Source of the DNA: a virus
Strand: one strand, 5' to 3'
IMG/VR virus record: IMGVR_UViG_3300027710_000820
Location: 1-55,547 of that record
Length of the DNA stretch: 55,547 nucleotides
Below are positions 22,030 to 30,145 of this stretch, piece by piece (position 1 is the stretch's first letter; each line of letters begins with the position of its first letter). A program made the position numbers and the translations under genes. Below the pieces are notes generated by a model. The model was not told the origin of the DNA and searched no databases. It saw nothing but the letters and a program-made list of their open reading frames with translations.

Positions 22030-23027
22030 ACTATATTTTAGTTGATACAGCAAATACATTCTTTCGTGCAAGGCATGTCATTAATGGCAGTGCTGATATC
22101 AAACTGGGTATGGCATTCCATATCACACTAAACAGTATTAAAAAAGCATGGCAAGATTTTAATGGTAGCCATGTTGTATTCTGTTTAGAGGGTCGAAGCT
22201 GGCGTAAGGACTTTTATGCTCCCTACAAACGTAACCGTAGCGAAGCTCGTGCCGCACACACAGTAAAAGAAGCAGAAGAAGAAACAGTCTTTTGGGAAGC
22301 GTTTGATACTTTTAAAGACTTTATTATTGAAAAGACAAACTGTACAGTTCTGCAAAATCCGCAACTTGAAGCAGATGACTTAATTGCTGGTTGGATTCAA
22401 ACACATCCGAATGACAATCATATTATTATTTCGACAGATACAGATTTTGTACAGTTGATTGCGCCAAACGTTCGACAATATAATGGCGTAATGGAAACTA
22501 CAATTACACATGAAGGCATCTTAGATAAAAAAGGCAAACGTGTAATTGATAAGAAAACAAACGAGCCTAAAGATATCCCTAATCCAGAATGGCTATTGTT
22601 TGAAAAATGTATGCGTGGCGATCCCACTGACAACGTCTTTAGTGCGTATCCTAAGGTACGTAAAAATAAACTGCAAGACGCATTTGAAGATCGTAGCAAT
22701 AAAGGATTCGCGTGGAACAATATGATGTTGCAACGTTGGGTTGACCATAATGGTGCCGAACATCGCGTACTAGAAGATTACGAACGTAATCGCACACTGA
22801 TTGATCTTGCGGCACAACCTAAAGAAATTAGAAAAGTCATTATAGAAACTATTGATGAAGGTGCAGTTCCAAAGTCTATTGATCAAGTTGGTATTAGACT
22901 AATGAAGTTTTGTAATCTATACGACTTAAAGAAAATTACTGATAATATAACACAGTATGCAGAACCATTCCAATCACGTTACCCTGAGTCAGCAGTAACG
23001 TGGCGCAAACTCACACAGGAGAATTAA
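22026..23027 (+). CDS. rnh: RNase H / 5'-3' exonuclease (FEN family)
   Basis: Predicted flap/5'-3' exonuclease removing RNA primers at replication, equivalent to T4 RNase H. The protein has 333 residues (T4 305). Metal-site acidic residues appear in MNYILVDTANTFFRARH, QLEADDLIAGW, IISTDTDFVQLI and the helix-hairpin-helix-like KCMRGDPTDNVFSAYPKV, all diagnostic of FEN nucleases. DpdA and replication genes in the same window agree with its use in DNA synthesis. It follows the previous gene with an ATGA overlap. Confidence 0.9.
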   Translation: MNYILVDTANTFFRARHVINGSADIKLGMAFHITLNSIKKAWQDFNGSHVVFCLEGRSWRKDFYAPYKRNRSEARAAHTVKEAEEETVFWEAFDTFKDFIIEKTNCTVLQNPQLEADDLIAGWIQTHPNDNHIIISTDTDFVQLIAPNVRQYNGVMETTITHEGILDKKGKRVIDKKTNEPKDIPNPEWLLFEKCMRGDPTDNVFSAYPKVRKNKLQDAFEDRSNKGFAWNNMMLQRWVDHNGAEHRVLEDYERNRTLIDLAAQPKEIRKVIIETIDEGAVPKSIDQVGIRLMKFCNLYDLKKITDNITQYAEPFQSRYPESAVTWRKLTQEN

Positions 23028-23028
23028 C

Positions 23029-23943
23029 ATGGCAACTACTGAACAAAAACAAGAACTAATCGAAAGATTAAAATTCACTCCATGCACGTACACTATACAA
23101 ATGTGGGGTTATGGCGGTGAATATGTTATGGGAACAGTAGAACGTAAGATTTACGATTATTTCAAACAACGTAGACTTAGTCTAAGTGATTATGCATGGG
23201 ATAGCGACTATGCAGAAGAACATAACATTCCAGAAGACATGCAACCGTTTCCACCAGGTAGTTGGTATGAATGTGATGACATGGCACATACTAGTGGTGT
23301 TGATAGAAACGCTGGCACTTTGCAAATTTGCGATGAAAATGGCAACACTGTCTACGAACGTAGTTTAGATGATGTTGACGGATACAGTGATGATAGTCCA
23401 GAGATCGGTGGTGGGGATGAAGTGTGGATTGATAGTAAAGATCCTGGTACTGTGGTATTCATCGGTGTTAGTAACGAAAAAGGTACATTCTTTGAAAGTG
23501 AGATCGAACTTAACGAACCATTTGACATAACCAAACTATGTATTAGCTACGATGATATCGATGGTAACGAAATTGTAGGCATGGTCACTTATGATAACGA
23601 AGACCTTGATAACAATGGTGGCAGCACTAATGGTAAAAGTTCAGACTTTGGGTTTTATGTTGCTCATTCGAAAAAAGACGGCAAGTGGGAAATGTATAAA
23701 GACATGGACAGTATTGAATATGAAATGACTCCGTGGTTTCCTAAAAAAGTAAAACCAATTCGAGAAGGTGTTTACGAAGTCAAAACAGCAGGTAAGAATA
23801 GTTATACATATCAAGCCAAGTGGACTGGTAGCCGTTGGATCAATAATTGGCATGACGACGTTCCTGAAACTGAAGAATTAAAAATTAAAGAATGGCGAGG
23901 ACTTGCTACAGATCCCGATGCCACAGTTGGAGAAGCACAGTGA
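23029..23943 (+). CDS. Unknown acidic protein, 304 aa
   Basis: Not recognised as a known family. The sequence is highly acidic with Gly/Asp/Asn-rich turns (DDVDGYSDDSPEIGGGDEVW, then YDNEDLDNNGGS). The N-terminal segment (CTYTIQMWGYGGEYVMGTVERKIYDYF) and C-terminal Trp-rich strands (YQAKWTGSRWINNWH) suggest two small beta domains with an acidic middle. Length and composition are consistent with a DNA-mimic or calcium-binding protein; neither is shown. Confidence 0.6.
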   Translation: MATTEQKQELIERLKFTPCTYTIQMWGYGGEYVMGTVERKIYDYFKQRRLSLSDYAWDSDYAEEHNIPEDMQPFPPGSWYECDDMAHTSGVDRNAGTLQICDENGNTVYERSLDDVDGYSDDSPEIGGGDEVWIDSKDPGTVVFIGVSNEKGTFFESEIELNEPFDITKLCISYDDIDGNEIVGMVTYDNEDLDNNGGSTNGKSSDFGFYVAHSKKDGKWEMYKDMDSIEYEMTPWFPKKVKPIREGVYEVKTAGKNSYTYQAKWTGSRWINNWHDDVPETEELKIKEWRGLATDPDATVGEAQ

Positions 23944-24113
23944 TAAAAGTTCAATCACAATTTAGTCACTGGCTAAGAAATCTTTGGTTAGATAATTGTG
24001 ATGAACATCAAGTGTATGGTGAACAAAAATACACTATGCAAGAATATTGGAACAAATACAAATGGTGGCTGCGTAGAGAATACCGTCATCAAATGTCAAA
24101 GGAGAAAGTATGA
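23940..24113 (+). CDS. Conserved phage protein, 57 aa
   Basis: Begins at a GTG overlapping the previous TGA (GTGA). The sequence FSHWLRNLWLDNCDEHQVYG and MQEYWNKYKWWLRREYRHQM is rich in Trp, Tyr and Arg, and I associate it with small conserved proteins of T4-like marine phages. It is probably helical and basic. Function is unknown. Confidence 0.6.
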   Translation: MIKVQSQFSHWLRNLWLDNCDEHQVYGEQKYTMQEYWNKYKWWLRREYRHQMSKEKV

Positions 24114-24583
24114 CAGAATTACACGCAAAGCCCATTGTCGATGGAGTACTTTGGGTAGTAGAACAAAATGGTGAAAAAGTAGGCACTTTACACAAAAAAG
24201 AAAATAACAAATACATACTATGTGCTTCTAGTGGGGAAATATATTTTAGTAAAAAATCAGAACTTACAAAAAAATTTGGTGATGACTTTTTCTTAAAAGG
24301 CTTTAAAACAACTGTTTCTCATATTGATGTTAATGAATGTCATGGACATCCTACTAAATGGACGCCGTATAATAGTATGTATGATGTAAGGCGTAAACTT
24401 CCGTTGTTTACAAAAAGCAATCAAAGTAAAAGTTTGTTTTGTGCAGGACATTATATTATTAAATTTCCAAAGAATTGGGTTAGAAGCTTTTGTCCTAAAC
24501 TAATTACTATTGAAAGATATCCATTTACTGGTCCGTTTAAAACAGAAGAAGAAGCAAAAGAGGCATTGGCTAATGTCAAGTAA
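24110..24583 (+). CDS. Unknown protein, 157 aa
   Basis: No family recognised. It has a beta-rich N-terminus (VVEQNGEKVGTLHKK, then YILCASSGEIYFSKK) and a C-terminus PFTGPFKTEEEAKEALANVK that looks like a helix cap. Overlaps the previous gene by 4 bases and the next by 11. Confidence 0.6.
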   Translation: MTELHAKPIVDGVLWVVEQNGEKVGTLHKKENNKYILCASSGEIYFSKKSELTKKFGDDFFLKGFKTTVSHIDVNECHGHPTKWTPYNSMYDVRRKLPLFTKSNQSKSLFCAGHYIIKFPKNWVRSFCPKLITIERYPFTGPFKTEEEAKEALANVK

Positions 24584-24821
24584 TCCTATTAATACAACAC
24601 CTCTACAGCAGTTCATTCAGCAGGTAAAAATGGCTGATATGAGCCAGCAAAAAGAGGTTAAATTAGATATGCGTACAGCAAAGGCATTGGCCTTTGCCAT
24701 AGGTGAAGTCACTGTTAGATTAACTCAAGATTATGACAGCCTTGTACATATGCTAAAGAACACTACAAATGACACTATAACCGTTGAATTAGACGGTGGC
24801 GGGTTTGGTGATACAAAATAG
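24573..24821 (+). CDS. Unknown protein, 82 aa
   Basis: No family recognised. Mostly helical (LQQFIQQVKMADMSQQKEV, then RTAKALAFAIGEVTVRL) with a Gly-rich acidic end (VELDGGGFGD). The ATG at 24573 was chosen because the longer in-frame part lies inside the upstream gene. Likely a small cytoplasmic protein. Confidence 0.55.
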   Translation: MSSNPINTTPLQQFIQQVKMADMSQQKEVKLDMRTAKALAFAIGEVTVRLTQDYDSLVHMLKNTTNDTITVELDGGGFGDTK

Positions 24822-24829
24822 TATAAATA
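24822..24829 (+). promoter_or_regulatory. T4-type late promoter TATAAATA
   Basis: An exact TATAAATA, the T4 late promoter consensus, follows the stop of the upstream gene and precedes a hairpin leader and the ATG at 24857. Confidence 0.6.
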
Positions 24830-24830
24830 T

Positions 24831-24855
24831 ATGCGTATATTTTGAGGATACGCAT
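24831..24855 (+). promoter_or_regulatory. Leader hairpin presenting the ribosome site in its loop
   Basis: A perfect 8-bp stem (ATGCGTAT 24831-24838 with ATACGCAT 24848-24855) encloses a 9-base loop ATTTTGAGG containing the GAGG ribosome site. The stem ends one base before the ATG at 24857. It could control translation of the downstream gene. No function is known. Confidence 0.65.
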
Positions 24856-24856
24856 T

Positions 24857-25141
24857 ATGAGTCGACCAAAGCCGAAAGTGCTGTTAGAGCATATTAATAA
24901 GAAAAATTATAAATGTGAACAAGTATTAGAAGCAGAAGCCATTTGGGCTGTTTTCTATAAAGGTGAGCCTTTTAATTTAAAGAGCTTTAGCAGTATAACC
25001 AGCTACCCCGGACCTAAATATAAAAAAGTAGCATTTAGTAACCCGGGACACGCTATTAACCTAGCAAAAAAACTAAATTTAACATTTGGATGCAGTGACT
25101 TTCAAGTCATGGTATTGACGAATGGCCAAGTATTAAAATGA
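24857..25141 (+). CDS. Unknown protein, 94 aa
   Basis: No family recognised. A basic start (MSRPKPKVLLEHINKKNYK), aromatic middle (AIWAVFYKGEPFNLKSF) and INLAKKLNLTFGCSDFQVMVL end. The ATG at 24857 is taken because GAGGA lies 8 bases upstream; the TTG at 24842 would be in the leader hairpin. A late promoter motif and the hairpin are directly before it. It overlaps the next gene by 4 bases. Confidence 0.6.
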   Translation: MSRPKPKVLLEHINKKNYKCEQVLEAEAIWAVFYKGEPFNLKSFSSITSYPGPKYKKVAFSNPGHAINLAKKLNLTFGCSDFQVMVLTNGQVLK

Positions 25142-25536
25142 TTTCATCTTTGGCCTACACAAAAGTCTTCCTAACAACACAGGAAAAATCGTGTGATGAA
25201 GCCAATGTTAAACTGCACCATAGATTATGGTGGCAAAACCTAAGAACAAAAGATTCAGGCGGGTTACGATTAACCGAAGAGGGCTATAACCATCTAGCCA
25301 ATATTTTGGAATTGAAAGAATACGAAGTTCCATTTACCGAACACGTAGAACTAAGCCCACAAACAATAATCTTTTTTGATCGATTTATCGATTGTCCGTA
25401 TTACCTAACCAACCAAAGTATAACTGTATTTTCTGAAAAGAAAGCATTTGAGTTATATGTATTTTCGGATGATATTCGAAAATTTGGGCTAGTTAAGGCA
25501 ATAAATGCCCGCAGAAAAGCGGAAGAATCCGAGTAA
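25138..25536 (+). CDS. Conserved phage protein, 132 aa
   Basis: Function unknown. It contains WWQNLRTKDSGGLRLTEEGYNHLANI, where RLTEEGYNHL looks like a small winged-helix-type segment, then FFDRFIDCPYYLTNQSITVFSEKKAFELYVF. The pattern is common in marine T4-like phages. It follows the upstream gene with an ATGA overlap and precedes a separate promoter. Confidence 0.6.
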   Translation: MISSLAYTKVFLTTQEKSCDEANVKLHHRLWWQNLRTKDSGGLRLTEEGYNHLANILELKEYEVPFTEHVELSPQTIIFFDRFIDCPYYLTNQSITVFSEKKAFELYVFSDDIRKFGLVKAINARRKAEESE

Positions 25537-25552
25537 ATTAGCCAAATTTCGC

Positions 25553-25581
25553 TTGACTTAGTTGGGGATTGGCGCTATAAT
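25553..25581 (+). promoter_or_regulatory. Sigma70-type promoter before the MoxR gene
   Basis: TTGACT (25553-25558), a 17-base spacer and TATAAT (25576-25581) lie 50 bases before the ATG. One mismatch in the -35. Confidence 0.85.
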
Positions 25582-25630
25582 AAACACATAGCAAATTTTT
25601 TAACCCCCGCAACTTAAGATAGGAACTTAG

Positions 25631-26722
25631 ATGAGCGAAATTCTTTCCCGTACCGTAGGCCCGAAAGCGGCCAAAAAAGCAATCCGCAAGGGCTTTGCAA
25701 AACGTCGTCCAATTTTCCTCTGGGGGCCTCCCGGAATTGGCAAGTCAGACATTGTAAAACAATTGGGCGAAGATATTGGCGCCCATGTAATTGACGTTCG
25801 TCTAAGTTTGTGGGAACCTACAGACATTAAAGGTATTCCTTACTTTGATAGTAATGACAGTACTATGCGTTGGGCACCGCCTAGCGAACTTCCAGATGCA
25901 ACTCTTGCATCTAAGCACAAGCAGATCATTTTGTTTATGGACGAAATGAACAGTGCGGCACCTGCTGTACAGGCTGCGGCTTATCAGCTCATTCTTAACC
26001 GTCGTGTTGGCACTTATACACTGCCTGACAATGTTGTAATGATTGCGGCTGGTAACCGTGAAGCAGATAAAGGTGTTACATATCGTATGCCTGCTCCGTT
26101 GGCTAACCGTTTTGTTCACTTGGAAATGGCTGTAAGCTGGGATGACTATAGTTACTGGGCTACAGACAATCGTATCCACAAGGATGTAGTTGGATATTTG
26201 ACTTTCTCTAAGAAAGACCTGTACGACTTCGATCCAAAGTCTACTAGCCGTGCGTTTGCTACTCCTCGTTCATGGACTTTTGTTTCCGAGCTGTTGGAAG
26301 ATGACGACACTGATGAAAGCACACTGACAGATTTGGTGTGTGGTGCTGTTGGTGAAGGTCTTGCTATCAAATTTATGGCTCACCGTAAGGTTGCAAGCAA
26401 GATGCCTAATCCCACAGACATCTTGACTGGTAAAGTTAAGAAAATGGACACTAAAGAAATTAGTGCTATGTACTCTTTGGCAGTTAGCCTGTGCTACGAA
26501 CTTAAAGATGCTTCAGATAAGAATGCTAAAAATTGGAATGATCAAGTTAATTACTTTTTCAAATTCATTATGGACAACTTTGAAACTGAATTGGTCATTA
26601 TGAGCACTAAACTTGCTCTTACCCAATACAACTTGCCGTTGGATCCAGATGAGATTGAATGCTTTGATGACTTCCATGCAAAATTTGGTAAGTATATTTC
26701 GGCCGCTACTGAAAAGAAGTGA
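25631..26722 (+). CDS. MoxR-type AAA+ ATPase
   Basis: A 363-residue AAA+ ATPase of the MoxR/CbbQ group. Walker A is FLWGPPGIGKSDIVKQL (residues about 30-46), Walker B is IILFMDEMNSA (about 98-108), and sensor-type AAGNREADKGVTYRMPAPLANRF follows. MoxR proteins act as chaperone-like remodelling machines, usually with a VWA-domain partner encoded next to them, as here. The phage target is unknown. It has its own promoter and ribosome site, and its mRNA ends at a hairpin that also forms the next promoter. Confidence 0.9.
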   Translation: MSEILSRTVGPKAAKKAIRKGFAKRRPIFLWGPPGIGKSDIVKQLGEDIGAHVIDVRLSLWEPTDIKGIPYFDSNDSTMRWAPPSELPDATLASKHKQIILFMDEMNSAAPAVQAAAYQLILNRRVGTYTLPDNVVMIAAGNREADKGVTYRMPAPLANRFVHLEMAVSWDDYSYWATDNRIHKDVVGYLTFSKKDLYDFDPKSTSRAFATPRSWTFVSELLEDDDTDESTLTDLVCGAVGEGLAIKFMAHRKVASKMPNPTDILTGKVKKMDTKEISAMYSLAVSLCYELKDASDKNAKNWNDQVNYFFKFIMDNFETELVIMSTKLALTQYNLPLDPDEIECFDDFHAKFGKYISAATEKK

Positions 26723-26732
26723 AATATGCCGA

Positions 26733-26761
26733 TTGACACCTCCTTCGGGAGGTGTTATAAT
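26733..26761 (+). promoter_or_regulatory. Perfect promoter whose spacer is a cUUCGg hairpin
   Basis: TTGACA (26733-26738), 17-base spacer, TATAAT (26756-26761), all consensus. ACACCTCC (26736-26743) pairs with GGAGGTGT (26748-26755) in an 8-bp stem with a TTCG loop. As RNA this is the very stable cUUCGg tetraloop, so transcripts of moxR would fold here, while DNA serves as the promoter for the VWA gene. Confidence 0.9.
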
Positions 26762-26784
26762 ATATACATTACATAGGAGCCGAA

Positions 26785-27969
26785 ATGCAACATAGTCTAG
26801 ATCCCGTAGTTGACAAAATTATTGTAGCCCGTGTGGGTTTGCTACTGCGCCATCCATTTTTTGGTAACATGGCTACACGTCTAAAAGTTGTAGATGCCAG
26901 TGATTGGTGCAAGACTGCGGCTACTGATGGACGTCACTTGTTTTACAGCCGCGATTTCTTCGAAGGTCTTACTACAAAACAAGTTGAATTTGTTGTAGCA
27001 CACGAGATTCTGCATAATGTGTTTGATCACATGGGACGTCGTGAAGGGCGTGATGCTAAAATCTTTAACATTGCCGCAGACTATTGTGTTAACGGACAAT
27101 TAGTGCGTGATCGTATTGGAGAGCAACCTCCAAAAATTAAAATTTTCCACGATCCAGTACACTATGGAAAAAGTGCAGAACAAGTCTATGACGAAATATA
27201 CGATCAAATGGATGACGAGCAATTACAAGCCCTAGGCGAGTTGCTTGACGAACATATTGACTGGGAAAAAGAAGATGGTAGTGGCAATGCTCGTCCGCAG
27301 TATTCAAAAGAAGAGCTAAAACAGATTCGTGATGAGATCCGTGAAGCAACAATGCAGGCGGCTAATGCCGCAGGTGCAGGTAATGTGCCTGCCAGTGTTG
27401 CACGTATGATCAAAGAACTAACTGAACCTAAAATGAACTGGCGTGAACTATTGCGTCAACAAATCCAAAGTACAATTAGAAACGATTACAGTTTTAGTCG
27501 CCCTTCACGTAAAGGCTGGCATACTGGTGCAATACTGCCTGGTATGAAGTTTAATGAGACTATCGACATCGCTGTTAGTTTAGACATGTCAGGTAGTATT
27601 ACTGATGCTATGGGCAGAGACTTTATCAGCGAACTTAAAGGCATTATGGACGAGTACAAAGAATACAACATTAAGTTGTGGTGCTTTGATACTAAAGTAT
27701 ATAATGAACAAGACTTCGATGCATTTAGCGGTGAAGACATTTATGATTACAAAATCATGGGTGGCGGTGGTACTGACTTTATGTGTAACTGGGAATACAT
27801 GAAAGAGCATGACATTAACCCTAAGAAGTTTATTATGTTTACAGACGGCTACCCCTGGGACTCATGGGGCGATGATAGTTACTGTGATACATTGTTTATT
27901 ATTCACGGGAACGATACTATTGTTCCGCCATTTGGAGCTCATGCTTACTATGAATTTGATAAAAAGTAA
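26785..27969 (+). CDS. Metallopeptidase-like plus VWA-domain protein (MoxR partner)
   Basis: A 394-residue protein with an N-terminal HEILH metal site (H73-H77, in VVAHEILHNVFDHMGRREG), as in DUF2201-type putative metallopeptidases, and a C-terminal VWA-like domain with a MIDAS motif VSLDMSGSITDAMG (D267-S271) and MGGGGTDF plus FTDGYP completing the metal site. The middle is helical. Such proteins pair with MoxR ATPases in bacteria and large phages; the substrate here is unknown. AGGAG precedes the ATG, and a perfect promoter lies 24 bases upstream. Confidence 0.85.
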   Translation: MQHSLDPVVDKIIVARVGLLLRHPFFGNMATRLKVVDASDWCKTAATDGRHLFYSRDFFEGLTTKQVEFVVAHEILHNVFDHMGRREGRDAKIFNIAADYCVNGQLVRDRIGEQPPKIKIFHDPVHYGKSAEQVYDEIYDQMDDEQLQALGELLDEHIDWEKEDGSGNARPQYSKEELKQIRDEIREATMQAANAAGAGNVPASVARMIKELTEPKMNWRELLRQQIQSTIRNDYSFSRPSRKGWHTGAILPGMKFNETIDIAVSLDMSGSITDAMGRDFISELKGIMDEYKEYNIKLWCFDTKVYNEQDFDAFSGEDIYDYKIMGGGGTDFMCNWEYMKEHDINPKKFIMFTDGYPWDSWGDDSYCDTLFIIHGNDTIVPPFGAHAYYEFDKK

Positions 27970-27971
27970 TT

Positions 27972-28250
27972 ATGGCAATTAAGAATGGCAAGCCGAACCC
28001 ATTAAATTTCTTGGATCTAAGACGGGTGGATTTTCCAGCCCGTCATTTCCATTTTACTACAATCCTAAAGTACAGCCCATCTTCGGTAAAAAAGATGGAT
28101 GATTGGATTTTTACTAATTTAAACGGACGTTATTATATAGGTCAAGGGATTGATTTAGACCACAACAACTCTGTTGTATACATTACAAAACTGGGATTTG
28201 AACAAGAAAAAGAAATGAGCTTTTTCCTGCTATCATATTCAAATCTGTAA
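27972..28250 (+). CDS. Unknown protein, 92 aa
   Basis: No family recognised. It begins two bases after the VWA gene and has an alpha/beta pattern (FTTILKYSPSSVKKMDDWIF, then YYIGQGIDLDHNNSVVYIT). It probably belongs to the MoxR-VWA unit by position. Confidence 0.6.
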   Translation: MAIKNGKPNPLNFLDLRRVDFPARHFHFTTILKYSPSSVKKMDDWIFTNLNGRYYIGQGIDLDHNNSVVYITKLGFEQEKEMSFFLLSYSNL

Positions 28251-28301
28251 CTTCTAAATTATTATACGGCTATATAATGATGTCGTCATTAAGGAGATAT
28301 C

Positions 28302-28550
28302 ATGACTGAAAAAACTAAAGAAGAATTAAAAACAAATGGTGCCCCAGAGGCCGCACCTACTACAGCTCAAGAACCGGCTGCTGACAACGATTTAAATATT
28401 AATGATTTGAACGCAATGAAACAAATTATTGATATCGCTAGTGGACGCGGTGCGTTCAAAGCAGGGGAGATGGAAGCCGTGGGCAAAATCTATAACAAAC
28501 TAGCAAATTTCTTAGCGCAAGTAGCCGCTAAAGGACAACAAAATGGTTGA
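28302..28550 (+). CDS. Conserved phage protein, 82 aa
   Basis: Function unknown. An Ala/Pro/Glu-rich N-terminal third precedes a helical conserved block, NINDLNAMKQIIDIASGRGAFKAGEMEAVG, followed by YNKLANFLAQVAA. This DLN...IIDIASGRGAFKA pattern is frequent in marine T4-like phages. AAGGAG lies 6 bases upstream of the ATG. Confidence 0.65.
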   Translation: MTEKTKEELKTNGAPEAAPTTAQEPAADNDLNINDLNAMKQIIDIASGRGAFKAGEMEAVGKIYNKLANFLAQVAAKGQQNG

Positions 28551-29169
28551 TTTAAAACACGTAGGCAGGATCGCTGCCACTGGTAGAAAATGTTTAGTAG
28601 CATACAAAACATTGCCAGGAGAATCGAATAGCTGTTTGATTATCCAAACAGAGAGTTTGCCAGATGAACAACATAATGCATTAATTAATTTAGTTGAATC
28701 ACCTGCTGGACAAGAGGCAGGAGAATTTGCTGAAGTATTAGCAAGAAGTCATTTCCCTGACGGAAGCGTTATGTTGGCTGCGCTACACGTTCAAGGCAAA
28801 CTAACCAAGGTAGCAACTGATCAAGTTGAAATGGTTCCTAACTTTACAACAAAGGTTAACTTAGCCGAACTAAACAGTATCATTGCACAGCAAATGAACG
28901 TGGCTGTAGATGACTTGGCTATTAAGTCATCTCAAGTAACTAAGCCAAATGTTGAAGTTACAGAAGTTGCCAGTATAAATGAAATTCCTTCAGGAATTGC
29001 AGATGCTGGTAAGACTACATCAACTAGTGTAAACGAAACTGCACCAGTAACATTTGAATCGCCAGAAGAAGAAGCAAAGTTTTATCGCAGTCAAGCTGAT
29101 AAACTAGCCAAAGAAGCTGCCGCAATGCGTAGAAAGGCCGAGGAATTATCCCCAATCAAGAAAAAATGA
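28543..29169 (+). CDS. Conserved phage protein, 208 aa
   Basis: Function unknown. The first ~130 residues look like a globular domain (CLVAYKTLPGESNSCLIIQTESL, DEQHNALINLVESPAGQEAGEFAEVLARS), and the C-terminal ~70 residues are disordered, Glu/Ala/Lys-rich. It overlaps the previous gene by 8 bases; the two recur together in marine T4-like phages as far as I recall. Virion or regulatory roles are both possible. Confidence 0.6.
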   Translation: MVDLKHVGRIAATGRKCLVAYKTLPGESNSCLIIQTESLPDEQHNALINLVESPAGQEAGEFAEVLARSHFPDGSVMLAALHVQGKLTKVATDQVEMVPNFTTKVNLAELNSIIAQQMNVAVDDLAIKSSQVTKPNVEVTEVASINEIPSGIADAGKTTSTSVNETAPVTFESPEEEAKFYRSQADKLAKEAAAMRRKAEELSPIKKK

Positions 29170-29483
29170 CATCTAAGAAGCTTTCAAAAGATGTCATCGA
29201 ACGTTGGCCTGAAGTGTTTGGAGAAGTTACTTTAAACGTAGTACCTTTAAAGTATCTTCATTCAATACAGATTAAATTTAGAGACAACAAAGTTTGGGAT
29301 ATCGCTATCGGTGCAAAAAATAATGATACCGATTGGGTCGCTATAGAGAAGAATATCCACGAAATTTTTACAACGTATCAAGAAGAAATTGACAACGTAG
29401 ATTTTAAACTAGATACTGAAAAAATTAAACGAGATATTGTTAAAAGTACAAACAAATTTTTAAAGACAAAGAAATTAAGATGA
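29166..29483 (+). CDS. Unknown protein, 105 aa
   Basis: No family assigned. An alpha/beta start (KLSKDVIERWPEVFGEVTLNV), a central strand (YLHSIQIKFRDNKVWDIAIG) and a helical basic end (IKRDIVKSTNKFLKTKKLR). Overlaps both neighbours by 4 bases. Confidence 0.65.
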   Translation: MTSKKLSKDVIERWPEVFGEVTLNVVPLKYLHSIQIKFRDNKVWDIAIGAKNNDTDWVAIEKNIHEIFTTYQEEIDNVDFKLDTEKIKRDIVKSTNKFLKTKKLR

Positions 29484-30145
29484 AAGTAAAATTAGTATCG
29501 TATAGTCAAGCATCTGATGAATTTGCAAAAAACGGGATTGATGACGTGCAAGAGCTTATCGCTTTTTGTGCCCGTGTAAGCAACCCCTCAAATCAGTTTA
29601 ATACAGAAACTAGTGAAAAACTTATTGGTTATCTAATCAAGCACCAACATTGGAGTCCGCTCGAAATGGTCAGTGCTTGTTTAGAAATTGAAACAACAAG
29701 AGATATTGCTAGACAAATTTTAAGACATAGAAGTTTCAGCTTCCAAGAATTCAGTCAACGATATGCTGATCCTACTAAAGACTTAGACTTTGTAATCCGT
29801 GAAGCTAGACTACAGGATACTAAGAACAGACAAAATAGTGTTAAAACCGAAGATGTAGAATTGCAGGCTTGGTGGGATGCTAAACAGAAATTCATCATTG
29901 AAACTGTCAAAACAACTTATGCAGAAGCAATTGAACGTGGAATCGCCAAAGAGCAAGCCCGTGCTATTTTACCAGAAGGTAATACAGTAAGTCGCTTGTA
30001 TATGAATGGCACATTACGTAGTTGGATTCACTTTATCGAGTTGCGTAGTGCTAATGGCACACAACTAGAGCATCAAGAAGTTGCTCGAGAGTGTGCTTGC
30101 GTTATTGCTGCCATATTCCCAATGGTCAAAAATCACGTACATTAA
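29480..30145 (+). CDS. thyX: FAD-dependent thymidylate synthase (ThyX)
   Basis: Makes dTMP from dUMP using methylene-tetrahydrofolate and FADH2. The protein has 221 residues. The ThyX motif is RHRSFSFQEFSQRY (R-H-R-x7-S-x-R type), followed by LPEGNTVSRLYMNGTLRSWIHFIELR and QLEHQEVARECACV, which match the dUMP- and FAD-binding regions. It ends with a 4-base tail-to-tail overlap with the opposing radical-SAM gene, and a strong terminator lies 18 bases beyond its stop. Confidence 0.95.
   Translation: MKVKLVSYSQASDEFAKNGIDDVQELIAFCARVSNPSNQFNTETSEKLIGYLIKHQHWSPLEMVSACLEIETTRDIARQILRHRSFSFQEFSQRYADPTKDLDFVIREARLQDTKNRQNSVKTEDVELQAWWDAKQKFIIETVKTTYAEAIERGIAKEQARAILPEGNTVSRLYMNGTLRSWIHFIELRSANGTQLEHQEVARECACVIAAIFPMVKNHVH

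Noticed and set aside
28250-28290. TATAAT at 28273-28278 as a promoter before the gene at 28302
   Set aside because: No acceptable -35 box at 16-18 bases upstream (ACTTCT at 17). The nearby AATGA/TCATT stem is only 5 bp.
29389-29417. TTGACA-N17-GATACT upstream of thyX
   Set aside because: The -10 has two mismatches and the site is inside a coding region; too weak to call beside the six good promoters.
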